Below the pieces are notes generated by a model. It had not been told where the DNA came from and searched no databases. It saw only the letters and a program-made list of their open reading frames with translations. From a virus: 31,320 bases of DNA. Positions 21,522-29,873 of the stretch are shown here, one piece after another. The stretch lies in the IMG/VR virus record IMGVR_UViG_3300018019_000131, positions 1 to 31,320 of that record; one strand, written 5' to 3'. Both the position numbers and the translations under genes were made by a program. The number at the start of each line of letters is the position of its first letter. The first letter of the stretch is position 1.

Positions 21522-23433
21522 CAAAATCGAGGAGTTGCCTCGCGACGCTCAAGCCGAGTGGCTCTTTCTGGAAGAGAGCGACGAGTTTAAAGGACGTTGG
21601 AAAGTAGACGGTATCTATCCCGATTGGTTTTGGGATTACCAGTCGTTAGTTGGAAGTTATCGTACTATATCACCGAGTCGCCTAGACGAGTTCCTCTCAT
21701 TTTCTGCCGATGCTGGATATCACGTCGTGTTTACCGACCCTCCAGAGGGCATTCTCGACGCCTATGAGCATTTGCATGACGACCCACCATTTGTTCTCAA
21801 CAGTTCCCTTGATACGTCCGCTAGCGGGTTATTTCCGTGGCAGACGGAAGGATTCAATCGTCTAATCAAGGATGAATCTATCAGTGCGGGCCTTGTGATT
21901 TGGGACACTGGTTCCGGTAAGTCTATGTTTATTGCCTCAGCGATTAAGTGGCATGAAACCGAGGGTCATCCTTATGACCTTACCTTGATTGTGGTCAAGA
22001 AGAATAACCGCACTGATATGCAACGCAAGCTCAAGGCGCTATCTGGATTAGATTCGTTCGTAGTAAGCGGAACGCCAACCCATAGAGATGTAACTTACGC
22101 CGAAGTAAGTTCGCGGCTAGAAGCTAAAGAAAAAGCTATTATCATTACCAATTACGAGAGTTTCCGCCAGGACGATGAGATGTTTAAGTGGCTTATCGAG
22201 GATAGAGACATTTTAACATTCATGGATGAGATGCCGACGCGCCTGAGTAACCGTTCTACCAAGGTCTATGAGGCCGTACAAAAGTGTCTCTGGAAGACCT
22301 TTCAGACGCGCACACAGTCGCCACAGCCTCGCGCCAAATGGATGCGTCAATGGGAGCTAACGGCCACACCAATTGAGAACTCCCCCGACGGTCTTTTCAA
22401 TTGTTTGAGATTGCTTAACCCCACGCTTCTCGGTACGGTAGCTCAGTTTGAGGCGGATTATGTCATCAACCGTAACCCTATTTCACATAAGCCCGAAAAG
22501 TGGGGGCGGCTTGACAAGCTAGAGGGTACGATTGAGTTCATGACACACCGTGTTAGTCGTAAAGACCCAGAGGTTACCAAGCTCTTTCCAAAAGTGATAG
22601 AGGATACGCTTGTGATTGATTGGGACCCACACGACCGAGCTATCTATGACATGCTTGCGACCAGCGCCGTGAAAATCCTTGAAGAAGAATCGGAATCAGA
22701 CGAATTTAATGTACTTGCGCTCATCCAAGTCATGCAAATGATGTGCGACGCGCCATCCATGATTGGAAAATCGGCAGAAAATCATAAGGAGTTTCAGCGA
22801 GTCGTTGAGGAACTCGGCGAAGATGATACGCCGCGCATGGTAAAGGGCTCAGAGATAGCTGTAAGGCTTGTAGAGACATTGAAACGAGCACCGACAGATG
22901 AGTACCATACTAAGTTCGAGACGCTGCGAGAAATCCTGACAGAGAAGCATCCCGACGACAAGTGTTTGATATTTATGACTTGGAGTAGTTACGGTTTTCC
23001 AGCTATGGAACAAAAGCTAGACGAATGGGGCGTATCCTACGTGGCGTATCACGGTACAGACAAACAACGACAGGCGGCCAAGGATGCGTTCCGTTCTGAC
23101 CCCGACATCCGAGTCTTTCTGTCGTCCGATAAGGGTTCGGACTCCATCGACCTCCCCGAGGCGGCTGTAGGCGTCAACTACAACCTACCCTGGACGTGGA
23201 CTCGGCTCAAGCAGCGGCAGGGCAGGAACAACCGAGTAGACTCAGAGCTAGACACGACATTTTGGTACAGTTTGACTATGTGCAATTCGGTTGAGGACCG
23301 CAAGGCGGAAATTATTGCTCAGAAGCAATCATACCATAGTATCTTATTCGATGGCAAAGCCGCTGAGGACTCTGCCAGCGCCAAGCTTTCGCGCGAAGAC
23401 CTTGTCTGGATACTCACGGGAGAACGGTCCTAG
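21478..23433 (+). CDS. SNF2-type DEAD-box helicase/translocase, 651 aa
   Basis: A superfamily 2 ATP-driven DNA translocase. Visible motifs from the ATG at 21478: FPWQTEGFNRL (Q-like element, about 119), Walker A WDTGSGKSM (GSGKS at 145-149), TNYESF (Ib), FMDEMPTR (motif II, D250-E251), ELTATPIEN (motif III), VFLSSDKGSDSIDLPEA (motif V) and RLKQRQGRNNRV (motif VI). The arrangement fits SNF2/RapA-like enzymes without extra domains. Possible roles are removing bound proteins from phage DNA or aiding replication and recombination. The ribosome site is weak and the frame is open further upstream, so the start is uncertain. Its stop shares a CTAG with the stop of the oppositely oriented tail gene. 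Confidence 0.88.
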   Translation: MKTARYQLLTETLLDKIEELPRDAQAEWLFLEESDEFKGRWKVDGIYPDWFWDYQSLVGSYRTISPSRLDEFLSFSADAGYHVVFTDPPEGILDAYEHLHDDPPFVLNSSLDTSASGLFPWQTEGFNRLIKDESISAGLVIWDTGSGKSMFIASAIKWHETEGHPYDLTLIVVKKNNRTDMQRKLKALSGLDSFVVSGTPTHRDVTYAEVSSRLEAKEKAIIITNYESFRQDDEMFKWLIEDRDILTFMDEMPTRLSNRSTKVYEAVQKCLWKTFQTRTQSPQPRAKWMRQWELTATPIENSPDGLFNCLRLLNPTLLGTVAQFEADYVINRNPISHKPEKWGRLDKLEGTIEFMTHRVSRKDPEVTKLFPKVIEDTLVIDWDPHDRAIYDMLATSAVKILEEESESDEFNVLALIQVMQMMCDAPSMIGKSAENHKEFQRVVEELGEDDTPRMVKGSEIAVRLVETLKRAPTDEYHTKFETLREILTEKHPDDKCLIFMTWSSYGFPAMEQKLDEWGVSYVAYHGTDKQRQAAKDAFRSDPDIRVFLSSDKGSDSIDLPEAAVGVNYNLPWTWTRLKQRQGRNNRVDSELDTTFWYSLTMCNSVEDRKAEIIAQKQSYHSILFDGKAAEDSASAKLSREDLVWILTGERS

Positions 23434-24329
23434 ACTTTTTTAGGAACCAAGGCGCTTACAAAAGTCAATACGGATTTGAGAGTACGTTCGGTATTCTTTG
23501 GTAATCTTCCTACGAATTTTAACGTCGCCTCAAATGTGCGTAGATAAACCCAAGTTGGCGCATCTACGGACAACGCTTTCTCCGTAGCTTTAGCGGTACG
23601 ATGAACGTTTTGTTTCGCCGTATCCGATGTCAACGATGTATCTGTCGTATGGCGCGCAAGGCCCCTTGTGCGGGTCGCTACGTCGCTTGTGAGGCTATAG
23701 TCCCCACTTGAGGTGCGTAACCAATGCGTCTGAATCGACGCGCGGTCGCTTGATAGAGCTTTCTCTGTCTGTTCGCGGACCTGTTTGCCGCCTCGCGCAA
23801 TCCAGATGTACGTTGGTTTACCCTCTACTGATAGGGCGAAATCTCCTGAGCCTTTTGCGTATTGTTTTTTTGTTTCTGTATTTCGACCACGGATGCGTTG
23901 ATGAATGTAACCAAAATCCTCGATAATGAGGTTAAGCGCCTTTGAGGTAGAAAACTCTCTACCGAGCGAGTCAAGGACGGTTAGACTGATTGCTGTATTT
24001 GGGTCTGGAACCTCATAGGTGTGTGTGACAATAGGACCATAGCCCGTATGTCCATCACCAAAGTCCCAAAAGTACTCTAGGACCGAAACTCCTGGTGGTG
24101 CAATAACATGTTCGTGTCCTTCGTGTGCGGTGCCAAAGAATTCAACCGCTAAGAAGATTGGTGTGGTGCCCCAGGCGTAGCGATAATCATCACCTTTATC
24201 ACTTGGAAGTGGCGAATAGGGATAGATATCGCCGTCGTACGTAGCGCTACCTGGGGGACCTATCTGCGCAAAATAGAAATCGCAAATAACGGGAAATGGC
24301 GGCGCAGGTGGTTCTTGTAGACGAGACAT
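23430..24329 (-). CDS. Tail appendage protein with PKD domain and short repeats, 299 aa
   Basis: Likely a distal tail or fibre component. A PKD-type beta-sandwich is clear around residues 60-135 (EYFWDFGDGHTGYGP, VTHTYEVPDP), the fold used for surface and carbohydrate contacts. Beyond it are about five imperfect repeats of the form [AS]-L-[ST]-[SV]-[DE] (FALSVEG, KALSSDR, SLTSDVA, SLTSDTA, KALSVDA), roughly 15-30 residues apart, which could form a repeating beta or fibrous stalk. No signal peptide. The ATG is fused to the stop of the upstream tail gene as TAATG, so the two are co-translated. Confidence 0.75.
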   Translation of the reverse strand: MSRLQEPPAPPFPVICDFYFAQIGPPGSATYDGDIYPYSPLPSDKGDDYRYAWGTTPIFLAVEFFGTAHEGHEHVIAPPGVSVLEYFWDFGDGHTGYGPIVTHTYEVPDPNTAISLTVLDSLGREFSTSKALNLIIEDFGYIHQRIRGRNTETKKQYAKGSGDFALSVEGKPTYIWIARGGKQVREQTEKALSSDRASIQTHWLRTSSGDYSLTSDVATRTRGLARHTTDTSLTSDTAKQNVHRTAKATEKALSVDAPTWVYLRTFEATLKFVGRLPKNTERTLKSVLTFVSALVPKKV

Positions 24330-26860
24330 TAGGCGACCGTCACCGTTTCGGTAAATTGACTACGTAATCCATTGCGGTCAATCGCTACAAGAGTGACGTA
24401 GTATTTACCTTTGAGGGCGTAGGTGTGTTCGGTGATAAGCTCATTACCTGAAGAGAAATCTCCATCTCCATAATTCCATTCGCGGGAAACGATAGCTCCC
24501 GTACCTTTCGTTGATTCATCGGTAAACTCAAAGGTTGTTGGAGAGAGGGGGGTTACTTTGAATTTAGCCGTAGGCGCAGTCTTTCCAGTAAGCTCTTCCT
24601 CGGGCCACACAAGGCGTCCCAGCGAAGCGTAGCGTGGAATTATCTTAGGAGACTTGATAACGGAGTTCTGGCGCAACGCACGGGCTCGTAGTTGTAGTTC
24701 CTTGCCACGAGGAGAAAGAAGGATACCCTTGCGATTGACATTGACTATCTCGCGGAAGTCGGTCCATGGCGCGTAATTGCTATTCCACGGGTCACTTACG
24801 ACAGAGCGCGCGCTCCACTGTACTGAGCGCTCAAAGATAGACACGTCATCAACCCACCATGTAGATGCGGTCAAGGTCGGTTGAAGGATTTGTACGTAGT
24901 ATTTTCCAGTTTGTACAATCTCTTCTGTAGGTAGGCTTATGATAATCTCCTGCCATTGGTTTGTTTCAAGTTCTGGCATTGTAAGTGGGATAATAGTGCC
25001 TTCCTCACTTACAAGTTGGGCATTGATATTACTAAACATCTCTTGTTTGGTTGAGGTGTATCCTGCGCTCGGATAAAACGGCAGATATTTATACGGGCCA
25101 GGGAAAGAGGCTTCATGTTTATGTTCTACGGTTTCGACGGTACGTGGTTCACCCGCAAACCAAAGGAAGAAACGAATCTCCGCCTGGGTAAAGTCGATAA
25201 ACTCGATTAGGTCAGTAGTGATACCCACGTTCTTTTCGGTCCCATTTGTATCGACGCGGAAACTTTCTCCGCTGAGCGTACGTGACTTGTCACGAGACAA
25301 AATGACGCCTTTTGAGCTACTTGGGATAATATCAAAGCCCTGATTCCAAAGTTCTTCGTTACCTGTAAAGCTGGCGAATAATTGTGCACCATCAACAGGA
25401 GTAAAGCTTGTAAGCGGAGCAGACTTGTATTCGGCAAAGACGACACTACGCGGGCGAATGGAATGTATATACGCATCATTATCATTCAATACAGCTTTCC
25501 ATCCTATACGACCCTGGCGGCGGCGGAAGACGCCGTCATCTTCAATCAGAGTCGAATCAAAGACGGGCTCCTGCACTACAGACTTATCTTCGTTCAGTGC
25601 AAAAATACGCACACGAGCACTAGAGTCTTCAAGTGAGCAGATCATCAGATATTCGGCGTTGTTATTCATGTTTGGAACTGCGGGGAAAATGTACCCAGGG
25701 AGTACAGAGTTTGTCATAATCAGCTTTGTTGTGCCTTCTCCCCATTTGAGAGAAAACGTAATCCAGCTCTCCTCGACGGGATTTTCTACAGGCAGACGCT
25801 CTAAGTCTTCCATTGTCTCTAGATGGTCAAAAGAGGACATAGGTTTTTTGTCTAATTCGCCCATAGTACGCGGAGCAAACTCTTTAGTTCCAATATCGGG
25901 CTGAGGATGTCCGTCTAGTTCTGATTGTGTTACCCCGATAAGGTCGAGTTGGGTTTGGAAAATCAAAGACTCCTCGCGGAAATAGAGGACAATTTCATTT
26001 TGCTTAGTCTGCGAACCTGAGTTGATAACTACTCCAAACTCCGTATCGACGGGTCTTGGGTCGTTATAACCAGGAAGAATATCGGAATGCCAAAGAATAC
26101 CCTGATTTAGAGATGAGGGTTTCGTAATATCTCCATCAATCGGCGTAGGTTTGCGCAGGAGACCGTTCCAGTTATCAAAGTCCACCGTTGATACTGCCCA
26201 TTCGGGTTGACCTTCCACTGGCGCGAGTACGAGCTTCATACCCATGACGTAAACAGTACCCGTTTCTCCTGTTTCGCAAACGATTTTTAGACGGACACCC
26301 GTAATTGCGCCAAGATTGATTTCATTCTGTTGCAATACAGAACGCTCAACGATAAACTGGCTATCCCCTTCTATAATTGCTTTGAGACTATTCGAGAGAG
26401 ATACAACCGCTGTTAGTTTTGTGTTAGAGCAATGCCCTTCTGGGTCGGATGTGATTTCGATTCGACTCTGAACAAGATTAACCTTTGATAACGGAAATGT
26501 AGGCAATCCAAATGTGAAGTAGTCAGTATCCGAGAAGCCTGTGAGTAAATCAATCGGGTGTATTGGCGTACACGATTCGGTTTCCGTAGTGTTTTCAATT
26601 GGCAGTCCTAACGCAGGATAATTTGCAAAGATAGCGTTGTAGCCATATTCTCCTTCTGTCCAATTCTCTTCTGACGCAGACAAGAATGTACGCAAATCAA
26701 CGTGTCGTTGATATGGCAACTGTTCTTTGGTTTCTTTTTCGTAGGAGTCGTAGTAGAGCCATTCGCGCTCGGTAAACTCCTCAGTAAGTGGGATATTGGA
26801 TCGTTTTCGTTCAAGCATTGTGAGCCATCGTTCATTACGCCGCCGAAGTAGTCTAGTCAT
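24329..26860 (-). CDS. Large tail/fibre protein with C-terminal PKD domain, 843 aa
   Basis: A large, beta-rich structural protein. The last ~82 residues are a PKD domain (SREWNYGDGDFSSG, HTYALKGKYYVTL). Before it are jelly-roll-like segments with the pattern seen in carbohydrate-binding modules (SLPTEEIVQTGKYYVQILQ, WWVDDVSIF). The N-terminus is basic (TRLLRRRNERW) and helical. I use the ATG at 26860, but no ribosome site precedes it and its first codons lie inside a 29-bp repeat that carries a forward promoter; M15 is an alternative start, also weakly supported. Its product probably mediates host surface binding with the downstream PKD protein. Confidence 0.75.
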   Translation of the reverse strand: MTRLLRRRNERWLTMLERKRSNIPLTEEFTEREWLYYDSYEKETKEQLPYQRHVDLRTFLSASEENWTEGEYGYNAIFANYPALGLPIENTTETESCTPIHPIDLLTGFSDTDYFTFGLPTFPLSKVNLVQSRIEITSDPEGHCSNTKLTAVVSLSNSLKAIIEGDSQFIVERSVLQQNEINLGAITGVRLKIVCETGETGTVYVMGMKLVLAPVEGQPEWAVSTVDFDNWNGLLRKPTPIDGDITKPSSLNQGILWHSDILPGYNDPRPVDTEFGVVINSGSQTKQNEIVLYFREESLIFQTQLDLIGVTQSELDGHPQPDIGTKEFAPRTMGELDKKPMSSFDHLETMEDLERLPVENPVEESWITFSLKWGEGTTKLIMTNSVLPGYIFPAVPNMNNNAEYLMICSLEDSSARVRIFALNEDKSVVQEPVFDSTLIEDDGVFRRRQGRIGWKAVLNDNDAYIHSIRPRSVVFAEYKSAPLTSFTPVDGAQLFASFTGNEELWNQGFDIIPSSSKGVILSRDKSRTLSGESFRVDTNGTEKNVGITTDLIEFIDFTQAEIRFFLWFAGEPRTVETVEHKHEASFPGPYKYLPFYPSAGYTSTKQEMFSNINAQLVSEEGTIIPLTMPELETNQWQEIIISLPTEEIVQTGKYYVQILQPTLTASTWWVDDVSIFERSVQWSARSVVSDPWNSNYAPWTDFREIVNVNRKGILLSPRGKELQLRARALRQNSVIKSPKIIPRYASLGRLVWPEEELTGKTAPTAKFKVTPLSPTTFEFTDESTKGTGAIVSREWNYGDGDFSSGNELITEHTYALKGKYYVTLVAIDRNGLRSQFTETVTVA

Positions 26861-26871
26861 GTGCTATACTG
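26843..26871 (+). repeat. 29-bp direct repeat, copy 1
   Basis: CCGAAGTAGTCTAGTC-A-TGTGCTATACTG, differing at one base from copy 2 at 29747-29775. This copy covers the first codons of the tail gene to its left on the minus strand and holds a complete extended -10 promoter reading rightward. Confidence 0.9.
26862..26870 (+). promoter_or_regulatory. Extended -10 promoter (TGC-TATACT) for the forward leader ORF
   Basis: TGTGC-TATACT in repeat copy 1, pointing rightward. The predicted transcript starts near 26877, then has GGAG at 26888-26891 eight bases before the ATG at 26900. It is the only plausible promoter for the isolated forward gene. Confidence 0.65.
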
Positions 26872-26899
26872 AGAAACGAAAGGCCCTGGAGCAAGACCG

Positions 26900-26953
26900 A
26901 TGAAACTCTTCGTCCATATTGTAAATCATCAACTACCGCCAGCTAAATCATGA
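26900..26953 (+). CDS. 17-codon leader ORF, translationally coupled
   Basis: MKLFVHIVNHQLPPAKS, 17 residues. GGAG lies eight bases before its ATG, better than the ribosome site of the following gene, which has none. Its TGA overlaps the ATG at 26950 as ATGA. It may be a real micro-protein or a leader whose translation delivers ribosomes to the next gene. The peptide is hydrophobic at the start and basic-polar later, and does not look like an amino-acid-run attenuator. Confidence 0.6.
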   Translation: MKLFVHIVNHQLPPAKS

Positions 26954-27273
26954 CGGTTATATTAGTTACCGATAAAACTGTTCCTATATCCTGTAAGGGA
27001 ATGACTAATGAGGATTGGATTGTATTTACTCAAAAACAAGCGGACCAATTGGAGAACAAAATAACAGAACAAAATGAATTAGATGATAAACAAAAAGCAG
27101 CAGATAAGGCGCGCTATGAGGTCATTGTTGCAGCGTGGCAAGAGTACCATGAGGCGACTGCTCCAGCGTTGAGTGAGTTCAATAAAGAAATCGCCCCAGC
27201 AACAAAAAAGTTTGAAGAAAAAACCGCTTTAGCGCGAAAAGCATACGACGAAGCTCTTAAAATAAACGACTAA
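26950..27273 (+). CDS. Coiled-coil unknown protein, 107 aa
   Basis: Not recognised. After a short beta start (TVILVTDKTVPISCKGM) the remainder from residue 20 is a long, charged, alanine- and glutamate-rich helix of coiled-coil type (ENKITEQNELDDKQKAADKA and a second stretch ending KAYDEALKIND). It has no signal peptide or membrane segment, so it is not an obvious holin or Rz protein. It is the only forward gene in the tail block and has its own promoter, so it is probably regulated separately from the virion genes, like a late-inserted accessory gene. Its TAA and the tail gene's TAG overlap in CTAA. Confidence 0.75.
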   Translation: MTVILVTDKTVPISCKGMTNEDWIVFTQKQADQLENKITEQNELDDKQKAADKARYEVIVAAWQEYHEATAPALSEFNKEIAPATKKFEEKTALARKAYDEALKIND

Positions 27274-29735
27274 TACGGAAACCAAACCGATTCTTCGCCA
27301 TAAACGACACCATCAAGTTCGACGGGAAATGTTTCAACATTGAAATCGCTTAGTTCCGTGTTGGTATCGTCCGTACCTGCCTCGATATACAATTCTGTAT
27401 CGGCGGTAACTGAGAACTGACTCCGTAAGAAAGCGAGTTCTTTCAGTCCCGCGAAGTATGCACGGTCGTTTTCGAAAAGCGCATTCAGTTCCTTATATTC
27501 ATGACGACAAGTAACCCAGAAATACATCACGGGCATTGATTCATCGAAAACGATTGCCTGGCGATTCAATCCCGATACTGCCATGCTTGGATTACCACGG
27601 AACTGAGGTTCACCCTCGACGGGATAGCTAGGCGCATTGTTAGCGCTAGTAGCGGCACGTGCGCCGAGAAGCGTAAGAGGGTCTCCTCGTGCCGCTGGCG
27701 GCTTGGTATAGGTGTTGAGCGTTGTTTCAATCATCCGCAGAGTTTCTGGGTCAACACGATTCGATGCAGGCGGTGCGATAGATGGCGTAGGTGTTGGATG
27801 TTCTGGTGAAGATGGGCCTTGAATAAGGTCATCAAGAAGCGGCTTGTAGCCTAGTTCAAGGGCATCGTAAACAACCCCGACGCGCTTAGCCGTAAAAGCT
27901 GGAAGAGCAACTTCTGCCAAGAACGGAGTCGCCGCCCAATCGGGGAATAGCTTATAAGTAGTAGGCTTTTGGTAATCGCCTGGTTCATATGGGCGAGCTT
28001 GCAGTTGGCTGAACTCAATCTTTATGAACTTGGCCGTAATCGGTTCTGGTAGTACATAGGTCGTCTTAACTGACGTGACATAAGATTGCGGAACGTGAAC
28101 CCAGAGCTTTTGTTCCCACTCTTCTTCTGTCATTTCTCCTTCTGTTGTTCCTGTCAAATCGTTAGTGTAATAAATGTTGAATGCTACGCCAGGAGTAATA
28201 GGGTCAAGAATAATACTGTCAATAACGACGGCATTATCTTCCAACTCGGGTTCCACCAATTCAATAGAAGCAGAACGACCTCTCTGGTTTTCCCATTTAC
28301 AACTAGGACTATCGCCGTCGATGTAAGGCGCTGCTTTAATTCCCTTGTTAGTCATAGCGCCGTCTATGTAGAAGATACGCGCAGTTGTTTCGTTAGCGAG
28401 AGTGCGGACCGCTACCGTTGTGGTACCATTTTCAATAGGGGTCAATGTGACAGAGAATCTTTGCCATTCTGCATCAACTTCAACAACTTGTTCGGATTTC
28501 CCAACTGTCGAATCCCCAACTTCAAGGACTAAAAAGTATTTGCCTACGTTACTACGGACCCAAACGGAGAAAGTTATTGGTTTGCCTAACCATACGGCGA
28601 TTTGAGCATACGTTCCTTCTGGTTCATAAAAATGTTCTTTGGTATGAGCTATGGTTTTGACTTCGAGTACGTTATCCCCGCGAGGAGCTTCGATAGCTTC
28701 AATGACCTTGAGCGTAGCTTTGCTTTCGTAGGTATCAAATCGCAAAAGGGCATCCAGGGGCTGAATTGTAAATAGCGCTTTTGCTGGTTCAGGGGCTTTA
28801 GGTGACAATTCTTCGAGTAACGATTCTTCTTCTAAAGTGGGTATAAAACCTGAAGATGAAAGTTGTGCCTGAAGTGGTTGTATCCAATCTATTACTTTAG
28901 GAGACCCAACTAATTCGGGTTGCAGTTCTTCCAGCGGCGGATTGATAAACCACCCGAAAGGTTGACCACCCACTACGTCATACTCAAAGCTGGGATTTAG
29001 CAATGTATTGATTACGCCGTATCTTGGTGTTGAAGGAAAAGTGCGCAAATCGGAGTAATGACTCGTGACGGCGAACTTAGATGGCTGTGGTGCTGAGAGC
29101 CAATAACCCGAGTTTGTGTTCTCTCCGACAGGGGCTTGTGCGCTGGAATGAATTGCAACGGAGCGATAGGGGTCGCCTAAGAAGTCCGTACCAGAATCAG
29201 CGGTCAATGCGAGGAGTCGGAAGGCAAAAGACGCAGATGGCGTCAGAAGGGCTTTCCCGTCGCTCTGGAGGGCTTCTACGAACCCTGGCAGAGGGTTTGG
29301 TTGCGCGTAGTAAAGCTTTTCTATTCCCGACACGATTTGGAAGCCGATGCGTAGCTCAGAGACATTAGTTGTCATGCTTGCGGTAACTTCAATTTCTTGG
29401 TCGAGAATCGCATCAATCCAAATACGTTCTCCTTCCGCCTGTGCCCCTGTGACGGTGCCTTTAGCCAGTACCTCCCAAGCAGAATTGCCGAAATTATGTT
29501 GTTCAATCGTGTAATTGAGAGTGCATGTAGTCGCGGCGTCTTCTTCTACGGCGGCAAGAAGTTGAAAGCCTGAGATACCAGGGAAACGAGTCTGTCCAAT
29601 TTTGACGCCGCGTAAGTAATCTTCTGGTAGACGGAACTCTTGGTAATAGAAGCTGTTGTTGGGCGTAAGAGAGCCTGTGACGACGTTTTGGTCAATCACA
29701 ACTCCTGAGTATTCAGCACACACGTTTGCCATCAT
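27270..29735 (-). CDS. Large tail/appendage protein with carbohydrate-binding-like module, 821 aa
   Basis: A beta-rich structural protein of the tail block. Around residues 340-460 the sequence has the flow of a carbohydrate-binding jelly roll (FSVWVRSNVGKYFLVLEVG, EWQRFSVTLTPIENGTTTV, IFYIDGAMT). Farther on, IEFSQLQARPYEPGDY resembles the end of an F5/8-type sandwich, then a proline-rich linker (SSPEHPTPTPSIAPP) and a C-terminal domain. The first ATG (29735) is used because GGAG lies nine bases upstream; the second ATG follows directly. That GGAG lies at the edge of the 29-bp repeat. It may bind cell-wall sugars. Confidence 0.75.
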   Translation of the reverse strand: MMANVCAEYSGVVIDQNVVTGSLTPNNSFYYQEFRLPEDYLRGVKIGQTRFPGISGFQLLAAVEEDAATTCTLNYTIEQHNFGNSAWEVLAKGTVTGAQAEGERIWIDAILDQEIEVTASMTTNVSELRIGFQIVSGIEKLYYAQPNPLPGFVEALQSDGKALLTPSASFAFRLLALTADSGTDFLGDPYRSVAIHSSAQAPVGENTNSGYWLSAPQPSKFAVTSHYSDLRTFPSTPRYGVINTLLNPSFEYDVVGGQPFGWFINPPLEELQPELVGSPKVIDWIQPLQAQLSSSGFIPTLEEESLLEELSPKAPEPAKALFTIQPLDALLRFDTYESKATLKVIEAIEAPRGDNVLEVKTIAHTKEHFYEPEGTYAQIAVWLGKPITFSVWVRSNVGKYFLVLEVGDSTVGKSEQVVEVDAEWQRFSVTLTPIENGTTTVAVRTLANETTARIFYIDGAMTNKGIKAAPYIDGDSPSCKWENQRGRSASIELVEPELEDNAVVIDSIILDPITPGVAFNIYYTNDLTGTTEGEMTEEEWEQKLWVHVPQSYVTSVKTTYVLPEPITAKFIKIEFSQLQARPYEPGDYQKPTTYKLFPDWAATPFLAEVALPAFTAKRVGVVYDALELGYKPLLDDLIQGPSSPEHPTPTPSIAPPASNRVDPETLRMIETTLNTYTKPPAARGDPLTLLGARAATSANNAPSYPVEGEPQFRGNPSMAVSGLNRQAIVFDESMPVMYFWVTCRHEYKELNALFENDRAYFAGLKELAFLRSQFSVTADTELYIEAGTDDTNTELSDFNVETFPVELDGVVYGEESVWFPY

Positions 29736-29746
29736 GGATTATGGCT

Positions 29747-29775
29747 CCGAAGTAGTCTAGTCGTGTGCTATACTG
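29747..29775 (+). repeat. 29-bp direct repeat, copy 2, with forward promoter
   Basis: Identical to copy 1 at 28 of 29 positions (G instead of A in the TCRTG step). It contains TGC-TATACT at 29766-29774 reading rightward. On the minus strand it reads on from ACG instead of ATG, so the tail-gene start present in copy 1 is lost here and the frame soon stops (TTRLLRSHNP then TGA). Confidence 0.9.
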
Positions 29776-29780
29776 TCCAT

Positions 29781-29873
29781 TACTGATATCGAATCGGCGG
29801 TCAGGGAGTTATGTAGATTCTCCTTTCATTCCCGAACTCAAGGCGTAGCGACCGTATTCCTTGGGTATCAGTT
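29781..29873 (+). ncRNA. Candidate structured small RNA, about 92 nt
   Basis: Downstream of the copy 2 promoter no open reading frame exists; an ATG is followed at once by TAG. The predicted start near 29781 is followed by ACTGATA (29782-29788), which pairs perfectly with TATCAGT (29866-29872). Next to the closing stem, CTCAAGG (29837-29843) pairs with CCTTGGG (29859-29865) with one G-T wobble. GAATC/GATTC (29791-29795, 29816-29820) could form a third helix. This resembles a multi-branch RNA. It is convergent with the 3' end of the next tail gene. The same helices could also form in the minus-strand message as a processing or termination element. Confidence 0.4.

Noticed and set aside
29781-29873. 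Possible tRNA because of a seven-pair closing stem
   Set aside because: No seven-base anticodon loop, no T-loop TTCRA pattern next to the acceptor stem on either strand, and the other loops are too large.
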